A DNA stretch of 64,000 nt from Hyphomonadaceae bacterium (GTDB lineage Bacteria > Pseudomonadota > Alphaproteobacteria > Caulobacterales > Aquidulcibacteraceae), in NCBI GenBank assembly GCA_016791425.1, contig JAEUMQ010000007.1, positions 186,001 to 250,000 on the forward strand. Direction: 5' to 3'. Of this stretch, positions 55,988 to 64,000 are shown piece after piece; within the stretch, counting starts at the first letter, position 1, and every line of letters begins with the position of its first letter. The notes beneath the pieces are model-generated. The model was given only the letters and a program-made list of their open reading frames with translations, searched no databases and was not told where the DNA came from. A program made the position numbers and the translations under genes.

Positions 55988-57418
55988 CTAGCGGAAATGA
56001 TAGAGGTCGGCGGTGCGCGAGAGCGGGACGGTCGCCACGCCCCCCGACACCTGCTGCCGCGCGCCGGTCGCCAGGTTCGTCAGCGTGCCCGTCGCCGCCG
56101 GCGTCTGCACGCGAACCGACGCGCTCCCCGAGAACGCGACGCCGCCGAACCACATGTCGCTTCCGTTCCGGCGCGACCGGAAGAGCACATTGTCGCTCTT
56201 GTCCAGCAGCGCCGCGTCCCCGGCATAGGTGCTGTCCTTGAAAGAGTTCTTCGTGCTCTCAAACTGCCGCCCCGCGTTCGCCATCGCGTAGAGCGACTGG
56301 GCGTTGAAGATGCCCTGGTCTCTGTACGAGGCCCCTGAATTGCCCAGCGTCCCGGAGGATTGCGGCGTGAAGATAAAGTAGGAGCGCATGCCCTCCAGCG
56401 TCCCGAGCGTGACCACTGAACCCCATTCGTCAGCGGGAAGCGGCGTCGGGCGGCCGTTGTCCTCGGCGATGCCGACATAAGACGCGCCGAACTTCGCCTG
56501 GTCATCCACGGCCTTGAGCACGCTCGCGCCGAACATCTGGAAGATGCTTTGCGGCCGCCCAACCATGATCTCCCGCAACACGTCAGCGCCGCTGTCGGTG
56601 CGGTAGCTGTAATACTGGAAATTGCCGGCCGTGAATCCGATCGAACGGAAGCCCGAAAGGCCGCCCACGGCGTCGTTGTGCCGCGCGTTGTCCGCCTCCC
56701 AGTTCGTGATGAGCTGCGGCGCCGCTTTCCCCGCGGAGCGGCGCGGCGCGAGCATCTCATCGACGTACCATTGCTTCATGCGCGACATCCAAATCTGGTC
56801 GCGCGTGGTGAACTCGTCGTCGTGCAGCCAATGCGTGATGTTGAGGCCAATCGGGTCGCGATAGAGTCTGCGCGCGGTGTCCTCGTCGCCGCCGCTCGGG
56901 ATGCCGAAGAAGCCCCCGCCCGTCGGCCGCCCCACGCCTTGCGCGACTTCGAACGGGACCTTGTTCGACGCTCCCCAAAGGGAGGTGCGCACATCGGAAA
57001 GCCGCATGAGCTCGAACGGCCCGATATGCCCGATGTGTTGGTAAACCTGCGCCCAATGATCCCGCGTCATGGGCGCTCCCGTGATGAACGGATATCCCCC
57101 ATCGCGATCAGGCATGTGGAAGATCATCACAAACGGATCGGACGGCGATGCGATTCCCGGCCGCCTGAGCAGCTCATCGACGAACGGCACGCTTGTGGAG
57201 ATGGTCGCCGCCTGCGGGGCGAGGAGCCCGGTGGAGGAAGACGTCGCCGCGGGCGTCGCAGCCGACGCAGGGCTCGCCAATCCCTCCTCGCCCGTGATGT
57301 CGTCCCACTTGCATCCCGCGGCGGCAACGCTGGCCATGAGCCCCGTGGTGACGGCGCGGCGTGTCGTCGGCGCAAACCGCACGGCGCGCGCAATGGGAAA
57401 TCTGGATTTTTCGGACAC
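55988..57418 (-). CDS. Tat-exported lipoprotein of unknown function, neighbour of the DUF4038 gene
   Basis: A 476-residue protein. The leader 'TTRRAVTTGLMASVAAAGCKW' resembles that of the neighbour and gives a Tat lipoprotein with Cys 36. The mature part has an aromatic-rich globular core ('VMIFHMPDRDGGYPFITGAP', 'WLHDDEFTTRDQIWM', 'LITNWEADNARHN') and a beta-rich C-terminus ('DMWFGGVAFSGSASVRVQ') like those of glycosidases. No family recognised; a TIM-barrel hydrolase is a guess. It lies 114 bp upstream of the DUF4038 gene on the same strand. Confidence 0.7.
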   Translation of the reverse strand: MSEKSRFPIARAVRFAPTTRRAVTTGLMASVAAAGCKWDDITGEEGLASPASAATPAATSSSTGLLAPQAATISTSVPFVDELLRRPGIASPSDPFVMIFHMPDRDGGYPFITGAPMTRDHWAQVYQHIGHIGPFELMRLSDVRTSLWGASNKVPFEVAQGVGRPTGGGFFGIPSGGDEDTARRLYRDPIGLNITHWLHDDEFTTRDQIWMSRMKQWYVDEMLAPRRSAGKAAPQLITNWEADNARHNDAVGGLSGFRSIGFTAGNFQYYSYRTDSGADVLREIMVGRPQSIFQMFGASVLKAVDDQAKFGASYVGIAEDNGRPTPLPADEWGSVVTLGTLEGMRSYFIFTPQSSGTLGNSGASYRDQGIFNAQSLYAMANAGRQFESTKNSFKDSTYAGDAALLDKSDNVLFRSRRNGSDMWFGGVAFSGSASVRVQTPAATGTLTNLATGARQQVSGGVATVPLSRTADLYHFR

Positions 57419-57549
57419 GCCGCTCTCTCCCTCACCGCCAACCGCGAGCTGAGGTAAGCGGAGGGCGCGCGTGCACGCAAGCGCCTGGACGGGACGTGTG
57501 TGAACCGTAATACGCGCACGCCTTTCAGGCGTGTAATCCGCGGCGACGC

Positions 57550-58125
57550 TCAGTCCTTCGCGCGCTCCACGTACGAGCCGTCTTCGGTTGAGACCACGAC
57601 GCGCGTGCCCACTTCGATGTGCGGCGGCACCATCGTGCGGACGCCATTGGCGAGCTTCGCCGGCTTGTACGACGACGACGCCGTCTGCCCCCGCACGACA
57701 GGCTCCGTCTCCACGATTTCCAGCGCCACGCGCGGCGGCAGCTCGATGGAAAGCGCCTGTCCGTCATGCATCGTGAGGAACACTTCCATCTCGGGCGTGA
57801 GATAGGGCTCCGCGTCTCCCACCATCTCCTTGCTGACCGTGATCTGCTCGTAGGTCGTGGGGTTCATGAACACGAACCCGACCCCGGCGTCCTCGTAGAG
57901 ATAGGTGTGCTTCACCTCCTCCACGAACGCCTTTTCCAGCGCGTCCGTCGTCTTGTAGGTCTCGGTGGTCTTCACGCCGTCAATGATGCGGCGCATCACG
58001 ACCGTCGTCGTCGGCGTGCCTTTGCCCGGACGGAACGTCTCGTGGCTCATCACCACATAGAGCTTGCCGTCCTCGCGTTCGAGCACATTGCCTTTGCGCA
58101 CGTCGCTGGCGATAACTTTGACCAC
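57550..58125 (-). CDS. efp: Elongation factor P
   Basis: A 191-residue EF-P with all three beta-barrel domains. The modifiable Lys is at residue 35 in '[10 protein letters not shown]', the site lysylated by EpmA. '[20 protein letters not shown]' and '[28 protein letters not shown]' are family blocks. EF-P relieves ribosome stalling at polyproline, relevant to the Pro-rich proteins in this window (for example the DUF4349 and penicillin-binding proteins). It is divergent from epmA, its modifying enzyme. Confidence 0.97.
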   Translation of the reverse strand: MVKVIASDVRKGNVLEREDGKLYVVMSHETFRPGKGTPTTTVVMRRIIDGVKTTETYKTTDALEKAFVEEVKHTYLYEDAGVGFVFMNPTTYEQITVSKEMVGDAEPYLTPEMEVFLTMHDGQALSIELPPRVALEIVETEPVVRGQTASSSYKPAKLANGVRTMVPPHIEVGTRVVVSTEDGSYVERAKD

Positions 58126-58238
58126 GTTTCATGCCCCATGCGCCCGCGCCCGGCGGGCTGACAGCCAAGAAAATCCTGGGAACCGATGGCTTCTTACCCC
58201 GCGTCGCGGCCCCGGCCAAGCCGCCTGACGAGCGCGTC

Positions 58239-59318
58239 ATGAACACGCCGCCGCGCCCAGCCTCCCCCCCGATCGCTTCCTGGTGGACGCCCTCGCGCCA
58301 TGCCGACCGCCGCGGATTCCTCCTGTCCCGCGCCCGCATCCTCGCCGCGATCCGCGCCTGGTTCGCCGACCAGGGCTTTCTCGAGGCCGACACGGGCGCC
58401 CTCGTCCAGTCGCCCGGCGCCGAGACCCATATCGACGCCTTCGCCGCCGACGGCCGCTATCTGCACACCTCTCCCGAATTCGCCATGAAGAAGCTCCTCG
58501 CCGCCGGCGAGCAGAAGATCTTCTTCCTCGGCAAGGCCTACCGGAAGGGCGAGAGCGGCCCCCTGCATGCGCCTGAGTTCACCCTCCTCGAATGGTACCG
58601 CGCCGACGCGCCGTACGAGCGCATCATGGACGATTGCCTCGCCCTCCTGCGCCTCGCCGCCGACGCCGCCGGCGCCCGCGAATTCCGCTGGCGCGACCGG
58701 ACGTGTGATCCGTTTGCCAGCGCGCAACGGCTCACGATTGCTGAAGCGTTCGCCAATTTTGCGCCCCCCTCCCCTCCAGGGGAGGGGGTAGGGGGTGGGG
58801 TGCGCCTCTCCGCTGCAGGCTCCCGCCGCCCAACTTCGCCTAATAATCCGGACACGGAGCAACACCCCGCCCCCTACCCCCTCCCCTCCAGGGGAGTGGG
58901 AGCGGCCCTTTCTTCAGACGAATTCAGCGCGCGTCTCGTCACGCACGTTGAACCCCAACTTGGCATCGGCGCCCCAACCCTTCTCACCGAATACCCCATC
59001 TCCGAAGCCGCGCTCGCCCGCCCCTGCGCGCACGATCCCTCCGTCGCCGAGCGCTTCGAGCTCTATGCGTGCGGCGTCGAGCTCGCCAACGCCTTCGGCG
59101 AGCTCACCGATCCTGTGGAGCAGCGCCGACGCCTGATCGCCGCCATGGACGAGAAAGAACGCCGCTACGGGCTGCGCTGGCCCATCGACGAGGACTTCCT
59201 GGCCGCGCTCGCGCACATGCCTGAGGCATCCGGTTGCGCGCTCGGCGTCGATCGCCTCGTCATGCTCGCCGCCGGCGCCACGCACATCGACCAGGTGCTC
59301 TGGAATCCCCCGCAATGA
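58239..59318 (+). CDS. epmA: EF-P lysine ligase EpmA with in-frame palindromic insert
   Basis: A 359-residue class II lysyl-tRNA synthetase paralogue lacking the anticodon-binding domain. Motif 2 region 'FFLGKAYRKGESGPLHAPEFTLLEWYRA' and motif 3 'EASGCALGVDRLVMLAAGA' are present. Residues about 175-222 ('PPSPPGEGVGGGVRLSAAGS' and 'PAPYPLPSRGVGAA') come from a pair of inverted palindromic repeats; apart from this the length fits the family (about 310-350). EpmA beta-lysylates Lys35 of the divergent EF-P; epmB is not in the window. Its stop overlaps the GNAT gene start. Confidence 0.93.
   Translation: MNTPPRPASPPIASWWTPSRHADRRGFLLSRARILAAIRAWFADQGFLEADTGALVQSPGAETHIDAFAADGRYLHTSPEFAMKKLLAAGEQKIFFLGKAYRKGESGPLHAPEFTLLEWYRADAPYERIMDDCLALLRLAADAAGAREFRWRDRTCDPFASAQRLTIAEAFANFAPPSPPGEGVGGGVRLSAAGSRRPTSPNNPDTEQHPAPYPLPSRGVGAALSSDEFSARLVTHVEPQLGIGAPTLLTEYPISEAALARPCAHDPSVAERFELYACGVELANAFGELTDPVEQRRRLIAAMDEKERRYGLRWPIDEDFLAALAHMPEASGCALGVDRLVMLAAGATHIDQVLWNPPQ
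58763..58905. repeat. Inverted pair of palindromic elements inside epmA
   Basis: The left copy (58763-58802) has 'cccctcccct-cc-aggggagggg' followed by 'gtagggggtggggtg'; the right copy (58862-58905) is its inverted counterpart 'acaccccgccccctaccccc' followed by 'tcccctccaggggag'. The two can pair over about 30 bases. All 143 bp are read through in frame by epmA without a stop codon. Confidence 0.88.
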
Positions 59319-59806
59319 TCCGCGACGCTGCGCCAGCCGACCACGCGCCCATCCGCGCCGTGCTCCTCGCGGCCTTTCCTACGCCTGATGAAGCCGATCT
59401 GGTCGAGCGGCTCCGCGCCGACGGCGACGCCATGGTTGAGCTCGTCATCGAGGATGCGGGCGCGATCGTCGGCCACATCCTCTTCTCGCCGCTTCCGATC
59501 GAGCGCGCCGGCGCGATCACCAACGCCGCGGCGCTCGCGCCGGTCTCCGTCCTGCCCTCGCATCAACATCGCGGCCTCGGCGCAAGCCTCGTTCGCGCCG
59601 GGATCGACATATGCCGCGCCTGCGGCTGCGCGGCGGTCGTCGTTCTCGGCCATCCCGCCTATTACCCGCGCTTCGGCTTTGCCCCTGAGGCGGCCAAAGC
59701 ATTGGATGCTCCCTTCTCCGGACAGGCGTTCATGGCGCTGGAGCTTGTCCCGAACGCCCTGAAGGGCGGCGGCAAGGTTCGCTATGCGAGAGCTTTCGGG
59801 CTCTGA
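59315..59806 (+). CDS. GNAT family N-acetyltransferase
   Basis: A 163-residue GNAT protein; the acetyl-CoA site is 'LPSHQHRGLGASLVRAG', followed by 'VVVLGHPAYYPRFGFAPEAA', a block typical of the YhbS-like subgroup. Its substrate is unknown. The start overlaps the epmA stop (ATGA), so the two are translationally coupled, though no functional link is established. Confidence 0.92.
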   Translation: MIRDAAPADHAPIRAVLLAAFPTPDEADLVERLRADGDAMVELVIEDAGAIVGHILFSPLPIERAGAITNAAALAPVSVLPSHQHRGLGASLVRAGIDICRACGCAAVVVLGHPAYYPRFGFAPEAAKALDAPFSGQAFMALELVPNALKGGGKVRYARAFGL

Positions 59807-60003
59807 GATTTCGCCTTGAGCCCCGACGCGCGAATAAGTCCGCAACCGCACGCCCTCCGCATCATTCTTTGTTAAGCTGACCTCGCGGGCGGCCAATTAC
59901 GGCCAGTTCGTGGTTGATCATGGTTTCTTTGGCCAACCCTCGGACGGCCGCGCAGGATTCTAGCTCAGTCCACGTTCATGGTTGGAGGGGCAAGAAGGGC
60001 ATC

Positions 60004-61605
60004 ATGGACGCCACCACCGATCGAGCACGCGCGCTGCTCGCCGCCGCCCGCAAGGCCGGCGCCGGCCGCCGCAAATGGATCATCGGCGCCGGCCTGCTGG
60101 TCGCCGTTCTGGGCCTTTGGCTCGTATTCGGCCGCAGCGGCCCCGCCGAGCCCTACCGCACTGCCGAGGCGGACCGCGGCCGCATCTCGCGCGTCGTGAG
60201 CGCCACCGGCGCCCTCCAGCCGCTGGTCTCGGTGAACGTCGGTTCCACCGTGTCCGGCCTCGTGCAAAGCGTCGAGGTCGATTTCAACTCGCGCGTTCGC
60301 GCCGGCCAGGTGCTCGCCCGCCTCGAGCCCGACACCTTCCAGCAGCGCGTCGATCAGGCCCAGGCTTCGGTCCGCCAGGCCAACGCTGATCTCGCCGTCG
60401 CCCAGGCCGACTATTCCCGCTACGCCAAGCTCGACGCGGCAGGCTTTGCATCCGCCCAGCTGATGAACCAGCAGCGCGCCGCCCGCGAGCGCGCCGCCGC
60501 CTCCGTCTCGCAGGCCGCCGCGCAGCTTGAAACCGCCCGCGTCGATCTCAACCGCAGCATCATCCGCGCTCCGATCGACGGCGTGATCGTCGATCGCCAG
60601 ATCAACCCAGGCCAATCGGTCGCCGCGAGCTTCCAGGCGCCGACCCTCTTCATCATCGCGCAGGACCTTTCCAGCCTGCAGGCCAATATCTCGGTCGATG
60701 AGGCCGACATCGGCGACGTTCACCAAGGCCAGCGCGTGCGCTTCTCCGTGGACGCGTTTCCCGACGACGAATTCGAAGGCGAGGTCTCGCAGGTGCGCCA
60801 GCAGGGCGTCGATACCAACGGGGTCGTGAGCTACACGGTCGTCGTCCGCGCCGACAACCCGCAAGGACGCCTGCTCCCCGGCATGACCGCCAACGCTGAG
60901 ATCATCGTGCAGGAAACTGAGGACGTCGCGCGCATCCCGAACGCCGCGCTGCGCTTCCGCCCAACCGATGAGCGCCTCCAGCAGCACGCCGCCGAGCTCG
61001 TCGCGCAAGCTAAGGGCGGCGCACGCCAGCAAGGCCAGGCGGCTGGCGAACGCCAAGCCGGCGCACAAGGCGGCAATCAAGGCGGCGGCTGGCGCGGCGG
61101 CGGACAAGGCGGCGGTCAAGGCGCAGGTCAGCAGGAGCGCCTCGCCGACGCCCTCAAGCTCACCGACGCCCAGCGCGCGCAGATGCGTCAGGCCATGCAG
61201 ACCGCGCGCGCCTCGCAAGGCGGCCAAGCCGGCAACGCCGAACCGGGCGCGCGCCGCGCCGCCATGCGCCGCATGCGCGAAGCCGCGCTCACCGCCATCG
61301 AGCCGACGCTCACCGCCGAGCAACGCCAGCTTCTCGCGCAGTTCCGCGCGGGCGCCGGCGCGGGCCCGCGCCAGACCCCGACCCGCACCGCCGTCCTCTG
61401 GGTGCTGCGCAACAACCAGCCCACCCCCGTCCGCGTCGAGCTTGGCGTCGCGGACGATACGTATACGGAGCTTCGCGGCGGCGATCTCCGTGACGGCGAC
61501 AAGATCATCACCGGCGGCGGCCCGCAGAACACCAACGCCCAGCAGAAGCAGCGCCAGCAAAGCCCCTTCGGCGGCGGCGGCGGCCCGCGCATCCGGGGCG
61601 CCTGA
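60004..61605 (+). CDS. MacA-like periplasmic adaptor with LTxxQ insert
   Basis: A 533-residue membrane-fusion protein. The N-terminal membrane anchor is residues 25-42; lipoyl/barrel 'GSTVSGLVQSVEVDFNSRVRAGQVLARL' and coiled-coil hairpin (115-185) follow. The usual end is interrupted at about 320-458 by a Gln/Gly-rich linker and two Spy/CpxP-like motifs, 'LKLTDAQRAQM' (LTDAQ 386-390) and 'LTAEQRQLL' (436-440), before the membrane-proximal domain resumes with 'RTAVLWVLRNNQPTPVRVELG'. First gene of an operon with a MacB-type ATPase and permease and a TolC-like protein. An alternative start at 59978 is possible. Confidence 0.9.
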   Translation: MDATTDRARALLAAARKAGAGRRKWIIGAGLLVAVLGLWLVFGRSGPAEPYRTAEADRGRISRVVSATGALQPLVSVNVGSTVSGLVQSVEVDFNSRVRAGQVLARLEPDTFQQRVDQAQASVRQANADLAVAQADYSRYAKLDAAGFASAQLMNQQRAARERAAASVSQAAAQLETARVDLNRSIIRAPIDGVIVDRQINPGQSVAASFQAPTLFIIAQDLSSLQANISVDEADIGDVHQGQRVRFSVDAFPDDEFEGEVSQVRQQGVDTNGVVSYTVVVRADNPQGRLLPGMTANAEIIVQETEDVARIPNAALRFRPTDERLQQHAAELVAQAKGGARQQGQAAGERQAGAQGGNQGGGWRGGGQGGGQGAGQQERLADALKLTDAQRAQMRQAMQTARASQGGQAGNAEPGARRAAMRRMREAALTAIEPTLTAEQRQLLAQFRAGAGAGPRQTPTRTAVLWVLRNNQPTPVRVELGVADDTYTELRGGDLRDGDKIITGGGPQNTNAQQKQRQQSPFGGGGGPRIRGA

Positions 61606-61606
61606 G

Positions 61607-62314
61607 ATGGCCGCGCCGAAGGACGACCTCATCGTCGCACAGGGCCTCGTCAAGCTCTACCAGATGGGCGATGAGATCGTTCGCGCGCTCGATGGCGTTA
61701 GCTTCGCCATCGAGCGCGGCGGCTACGCCGCCATCGTCGGACCCTCCGGCTCCGGTAAATCGACGCTCATGAACCTGATCGGCGGTCTCGACCAGCCCAC
61801 CGACGGCCGCCTCTCGATCGATGGCCGCGACATGGGCGCGATGGACGACGGCGATCTCGCCACCTTCCGCAATCGGACGATCGGCTTCGTCTTCCAGTCC
61901 TTCAATCTCCTCCCGCGCATGACCGCCCTGGAGAATGTCGAGCTCCCGCTCATCTACGCCGGCGAGACCCCGAAGAACCGCCGCGAGCGCGCCGCCGAGC
62001 TCCTCACCCGGGTCGGCCTGGGCGAGCGCATGGACCATCGCCCCACCCAGCTCTCCGGCGGCCAGCAGCAGCGCGTCGCTATCGCGCGCGCGCTGGCCTG
62101 TCGCCCCGCCATCGTGCTCGCCGACGAGCCCACGGGAGCGCTCGACACCAGCACCGGCCAGGAGATCCTCGCGCTGTTCCGGTCGCTCAACAAAGAGGGC
62201 GCCACCGTCGTTCTCGTCACCCACGACAGCGAGATCGCCGCCGCCACGCGTCGCGTCATCGAGGTGCGCGACGGCCGCATCGTGCAGGACCGCGTCCTGG
62301 AGAACGCCGCATGA
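61607..62314 (+). CDS. MacB-type ABC transporter ATP-binding protein
   Basis: A 235-residue ATPase: Walker A 'GPSGSGKSTLMN', Q-loop 'FQSFNLLPRM', signature 'LSGGQQQRVAIARAL', Walker B 'IVLADEPTGALD', switch His 'LVTHDSE'. These are the LolD/MacB/FtsE-like features of mechanotransmission ABC systems. It starts 1 bp after the adaptor stop and overlaps the permease by 4 bp. In E. coli the ATPase and permease are fused in MacB; here they are separate. Confidence 0.94.
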   Translation: MAAPKDDLIVAQGLVKLYQMGDEIVRALDGVSFAIERGGYAAIVGPSGSGKSTLMNLIGGLDQPTDGRLSIDGRDMGAMDDGDLATFRNRTIGFVFQSFNLLPRMTALENVELPLIYAGETPKNRRERAAELLTRVGLGERMDHRPTQLSGGQQQRVAIARALACRPAIVLADEPTGALDTSTGQEILALFRSLNKEGATVVLVTHDSEIAAATRRVIEVRDGRIVQDRVLENAA

Positions 62315-63540
62315 TCCGCACCGAAGATCTCGCGATGAGCGCGATGCGCGCGCTCCGCTCCAATCCGCTGCGCAGCGCGCTCACCGCCCTCGGCGTGATC
62401 ATCGGCGTCGCCTCGGTAGTGGCGATGGTCGCGCTCGGACGCGGCGCACAGGCGCGCATCGAACAGAGCATCTCGAGCCTCGGCTCCAATCTCCTCATCG
62501 TCGTGCCCGGCGCGATGCGCGGCGGCGGCGGCGTGCGCGGCGCCGCCGGCGGCTGGAACTCCCTCACCATGGGCGACGCAGAAGCGATACAGCGCGAAGT
62601 CGAAGGCCTCGCTGCTGTTGCCCCTTCGCAGCGCGGCCAGGCGCAGATCGTCGCCGAAGGCCTCAACTGGAACACGCGCGTCGAGGGCGTGACGCCTGCA
62701 TACCTTCTCGCCCGCGACTGGAGCGTCGCCGAGGGCCGCTTCTTCGAGGATCGCGACGTGGCGCAGGCCCGCCGCGTCATCGTGCTCGGCAAGACCGTCG
62801 CAGAAAACGTCTTCCCGAACACCGATCCGATCGGCCAGACCATCCGCCTGAGCGGGGGCTCCTACGAAGTCATCGGGCTGCTCGCCTCGAAGGGCCAATC
62901 CGGCTTCGAGGATCAGGATGATATCGCGCTCGCGCCCCTCACCACGGTGAAGCGTCGCCTGACCGGCCGGCGCGGCACGGCGGACTCGGTCAGTCAGATC
63001 TCCGTGAAGGCCGCAAGCGAAGCGGGTATCGCCCGCGCGCAGGAGGACATCACCAACCTCCTGCGCCAGCGTCACCGCATCCGCGGCGACGAGGACGACT
63101 TCACCGTGCAGAACCTCAACTCCATCGCCGAAGCCTCGCAGGAAGCAACCAAGACCTTCACCGCGCTCCTGGCCTCGATCTCCGCCGTCTCGCTGCTCGT
63201 CGGCGGCATCGGCATCATGAACATCATGCTGGTCTCGGTGACGGAACGAACCCGCGAGATCGGCCTGCGCAAAGCCCTCGGCGCCCGCAAGAACGACATC
63301 CTGCAGCAATTCGGCCTGGAGGCCGTCGCCCTCTCCGTGGCCGGCGGCGTCATCGGCCTCGCCATCGGGGTCCTTGGCGCCTGGGCGATCACCGCCGCCG
63401 CCCAGCTCCCCCTCACGGTCTCGATTGACACCGCCTTCCTCGCCATTGCCTTTTCCGGCGCGGTAGGCGTCATATTCGGCGCTTACCCTGCTTGGCGAGC
63501 GGCTCGGCTCGATCCAATTGAAGCGCTCAGAAGAGAGTAA
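62311..63540 (+). CDS. MacB-type ABC transporter permease
   Basis: A 409-residue protein with one N-terminal helix (about 20-43), a large periplasmic domain (45-285) and three C-terminal helices ('AVSLLVGGIGIMNIMLVSVTERTREIGLRKALGARK' onward), the MacB/FtsX layout. 'ERTREIGLRKALGA' is the conserved coupling region. With the adaptor and TolC-like protein it should push periplasmic substrates (macrolides, peptides, lipids or toxins) out of the cell. Confidence 0.94.
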   Translation: MIRTEDLAMSAMRALRSNPLRSALTALGVIIGVASVVAMVALGRGAQARIEQSISSLGSNLLIVVPGAMRGGGGVRGAAGGWNSLTMGDAEAIQREVEGLAAVAPSQRGQAQIVAEGLNWNTRVEGVTPAYLLARDWSVAEGRFFEDRDVAQARRVIVLGKTVAENVFPNTDPIGQTIRLSGGSYEVIGLLASKGQSGFEDQDDIALAPLTTVKRRLTGRRGTADSVSQISVKAASEAGIARAQEDITNLLRQRHRIRGDEDDFTVQNLNSIAEASQEATKTFTALLASISAVSLLVGGIGIMNIMLVSVTERTREIGLRKALGARKNDILQQFGLEAVALSVAGGVIGLAIGVLGAWAITAAAQLPLTVSIDTAFLAIAFSGAVGVIFGAYPAWRAARLDPIEALRRE

Positions 63541-63563
63541 GGTTTAGGGGCGAAGAACACGCC

Positions 63564-64000
63564 ATGATCCGATCCCTGATGATTGCGGGCGCGCTTGCCG
63601 CCTACGGAGCGGCCTTTTGGGCCAGCCCCGCGGCGGCGGAGACGCTCGACGAGGCGACCACCGCCGCCATGGCGAGCAATCCGACGCTCGCGGCCCAGCG
63701 CGCGCGCTTGAACGCGGTCCGCGAGCAATTGCCGCAGGCCTGGTCCGAGGCCCTGCCCAGCCTCGGCGTCTCGGCCAGCGCGACCTCTTCCTCCAGCGAT
63801 GCCGGCGACAGCCAGGACTGGTCCGCCGGCCTCTCCGCCTCCCAGCTCCTCTTCGCCGGAGGGCGCGTCTTCGCCTCCACCCGCCAGGCCCGCGCCAACA
63901 TCGCCGGCGCCGTCGCCGACTATCAGGGCTTCGCCCAAGGCCTCATCCTGGATGTCGCCGACGCCTATGCGGGCGTGCGCCAGGCGCAGGCGATCCTCGC
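63564..64000 (+). CDS. TolC family outer membrane protein, 3' end outside window
   Basis: The first 145 residues are visible and the frame stays open to the edge. A signal peptide (residues 1-25, 'ASPAAAET') is followed by 'LDEATTAAMASNPTLAAQRARLNAVREQLPQAWSEALPSLGVSASA', 'SASQLLFAGGRVFASTRQARANI' and 'LILDVADAYAGVRQAQAIL', which are the alternating helices and strands of TolC/OEP proteins. It begins 23 bp after the permease and is expected to be the outer membrane channel of the export system. Confidence 0.92.
   Translation, partial: MIRSLMIAGALAAYGAAFWASPAAAETLDEATTAAMASNPTLAAQRARLNAVREQLPQAWSEALPSLGVSASATSSSSDAGDSQDWSAGLSASQLLFAGGRVFASTRQARANIAGAVADYQGFAQGLILDVADAYAGVRQAQAIL

Overview
The window reads as chromosomal DNA of a high-GC alphaproteobacterium. 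The clues are a ccmABCDG block, divergent efp/epmA, an intracellular PHA depolymerase, a TPP riboswitch ahead of thiC, DUF1223, SCO and YbhL-type genes, and two families of short palindromic repeats of the kind common in Caulobacterales/Hyphomonadaceae-like genomes. The order is an inference; no rRNA, tRNA or other taxonomic marker lies in the window.

Layout. 1-4 kb: the end of yciB, a MarR regulator, then a leftward ccmA-B-C-D-G operon for cytochrome c maturation. 4-20 kb: housekeeping and envelope genes (DUF4349 lipoprotein, aconitase, DUF1223, CreA, an ABC-F ATPase with an apparent frameshift, succinate-semialdehyde dehydrogenase, a tandem universal stress protein, an extensin-like protein, a tandem-TIR protein, a crotonase, a SCO copper chaperone, PHA depolymerase, a YgjP-type metallopeptidase). 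20-25 kb: a 1544-residue class A penicillin-binding protein whose N-terminal half is a 16-residue-period Ala/Glu/Arg repeat. 25-31 kb: YbhL, a gap with a strong terminator and perhaps an RNA gene, then a GldA/GldF/GldG/DUF4340 ABC operon. 31-39 kb: YjhX, small membrane stress proteins, alanine dehydrogenase, two related small secreted cysteine-motif proteins, acetyl-CoA synthetase and a short lipoprotein/membrane operon. 39-45 kb: a sodium:solute symporter, an MscS channel, an aldo-keto reductase, and a TPP riboswitch controlling an unassigned membrane protein plus thiC. 45.3-47.4 kb: an accessory island of visibly lower GC holding a Ymh/TIGR02391 protein with an R-x4-H motif, a DUF5343 protein and, at its edge, a ParDE toxin-antitoxin pair. 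47-59 kb: a Tat-exported amine oxidase, a FATP-type acyl-CoA synthetase, secreted MsrA, a TVP38/flavin-disulfide oxidoreductase pair, two adjacent Tat lipoproteins (one DUF4038 glycosidase-like), and efp divergent from epmA-GNAT. 60-64 kb: a MacA-MacB-TolC type export operon running off the window end.

The least ordinary features are: (1) palindromic GC-rich elements sitting in frame inside thiC and epmA; (2) a second palindromic family whose terminal TAG serves as the stop codon of flanking genes; (3) the Ymh/DUF5343 cassette; (4) the tandem-TIR protein; (5) the penicillin-binding protein with a roughly 575-residue repeat domain and two hydrophobic segments; (6) the riboswitch-linked membrane protein ahead of thiC; and (7) a Spy/CpxP-like LTxxQ segment inside the MacA-type adaptor. 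No insertion sequence, integrase, CRISPR array or structural RNA gene was recognised.
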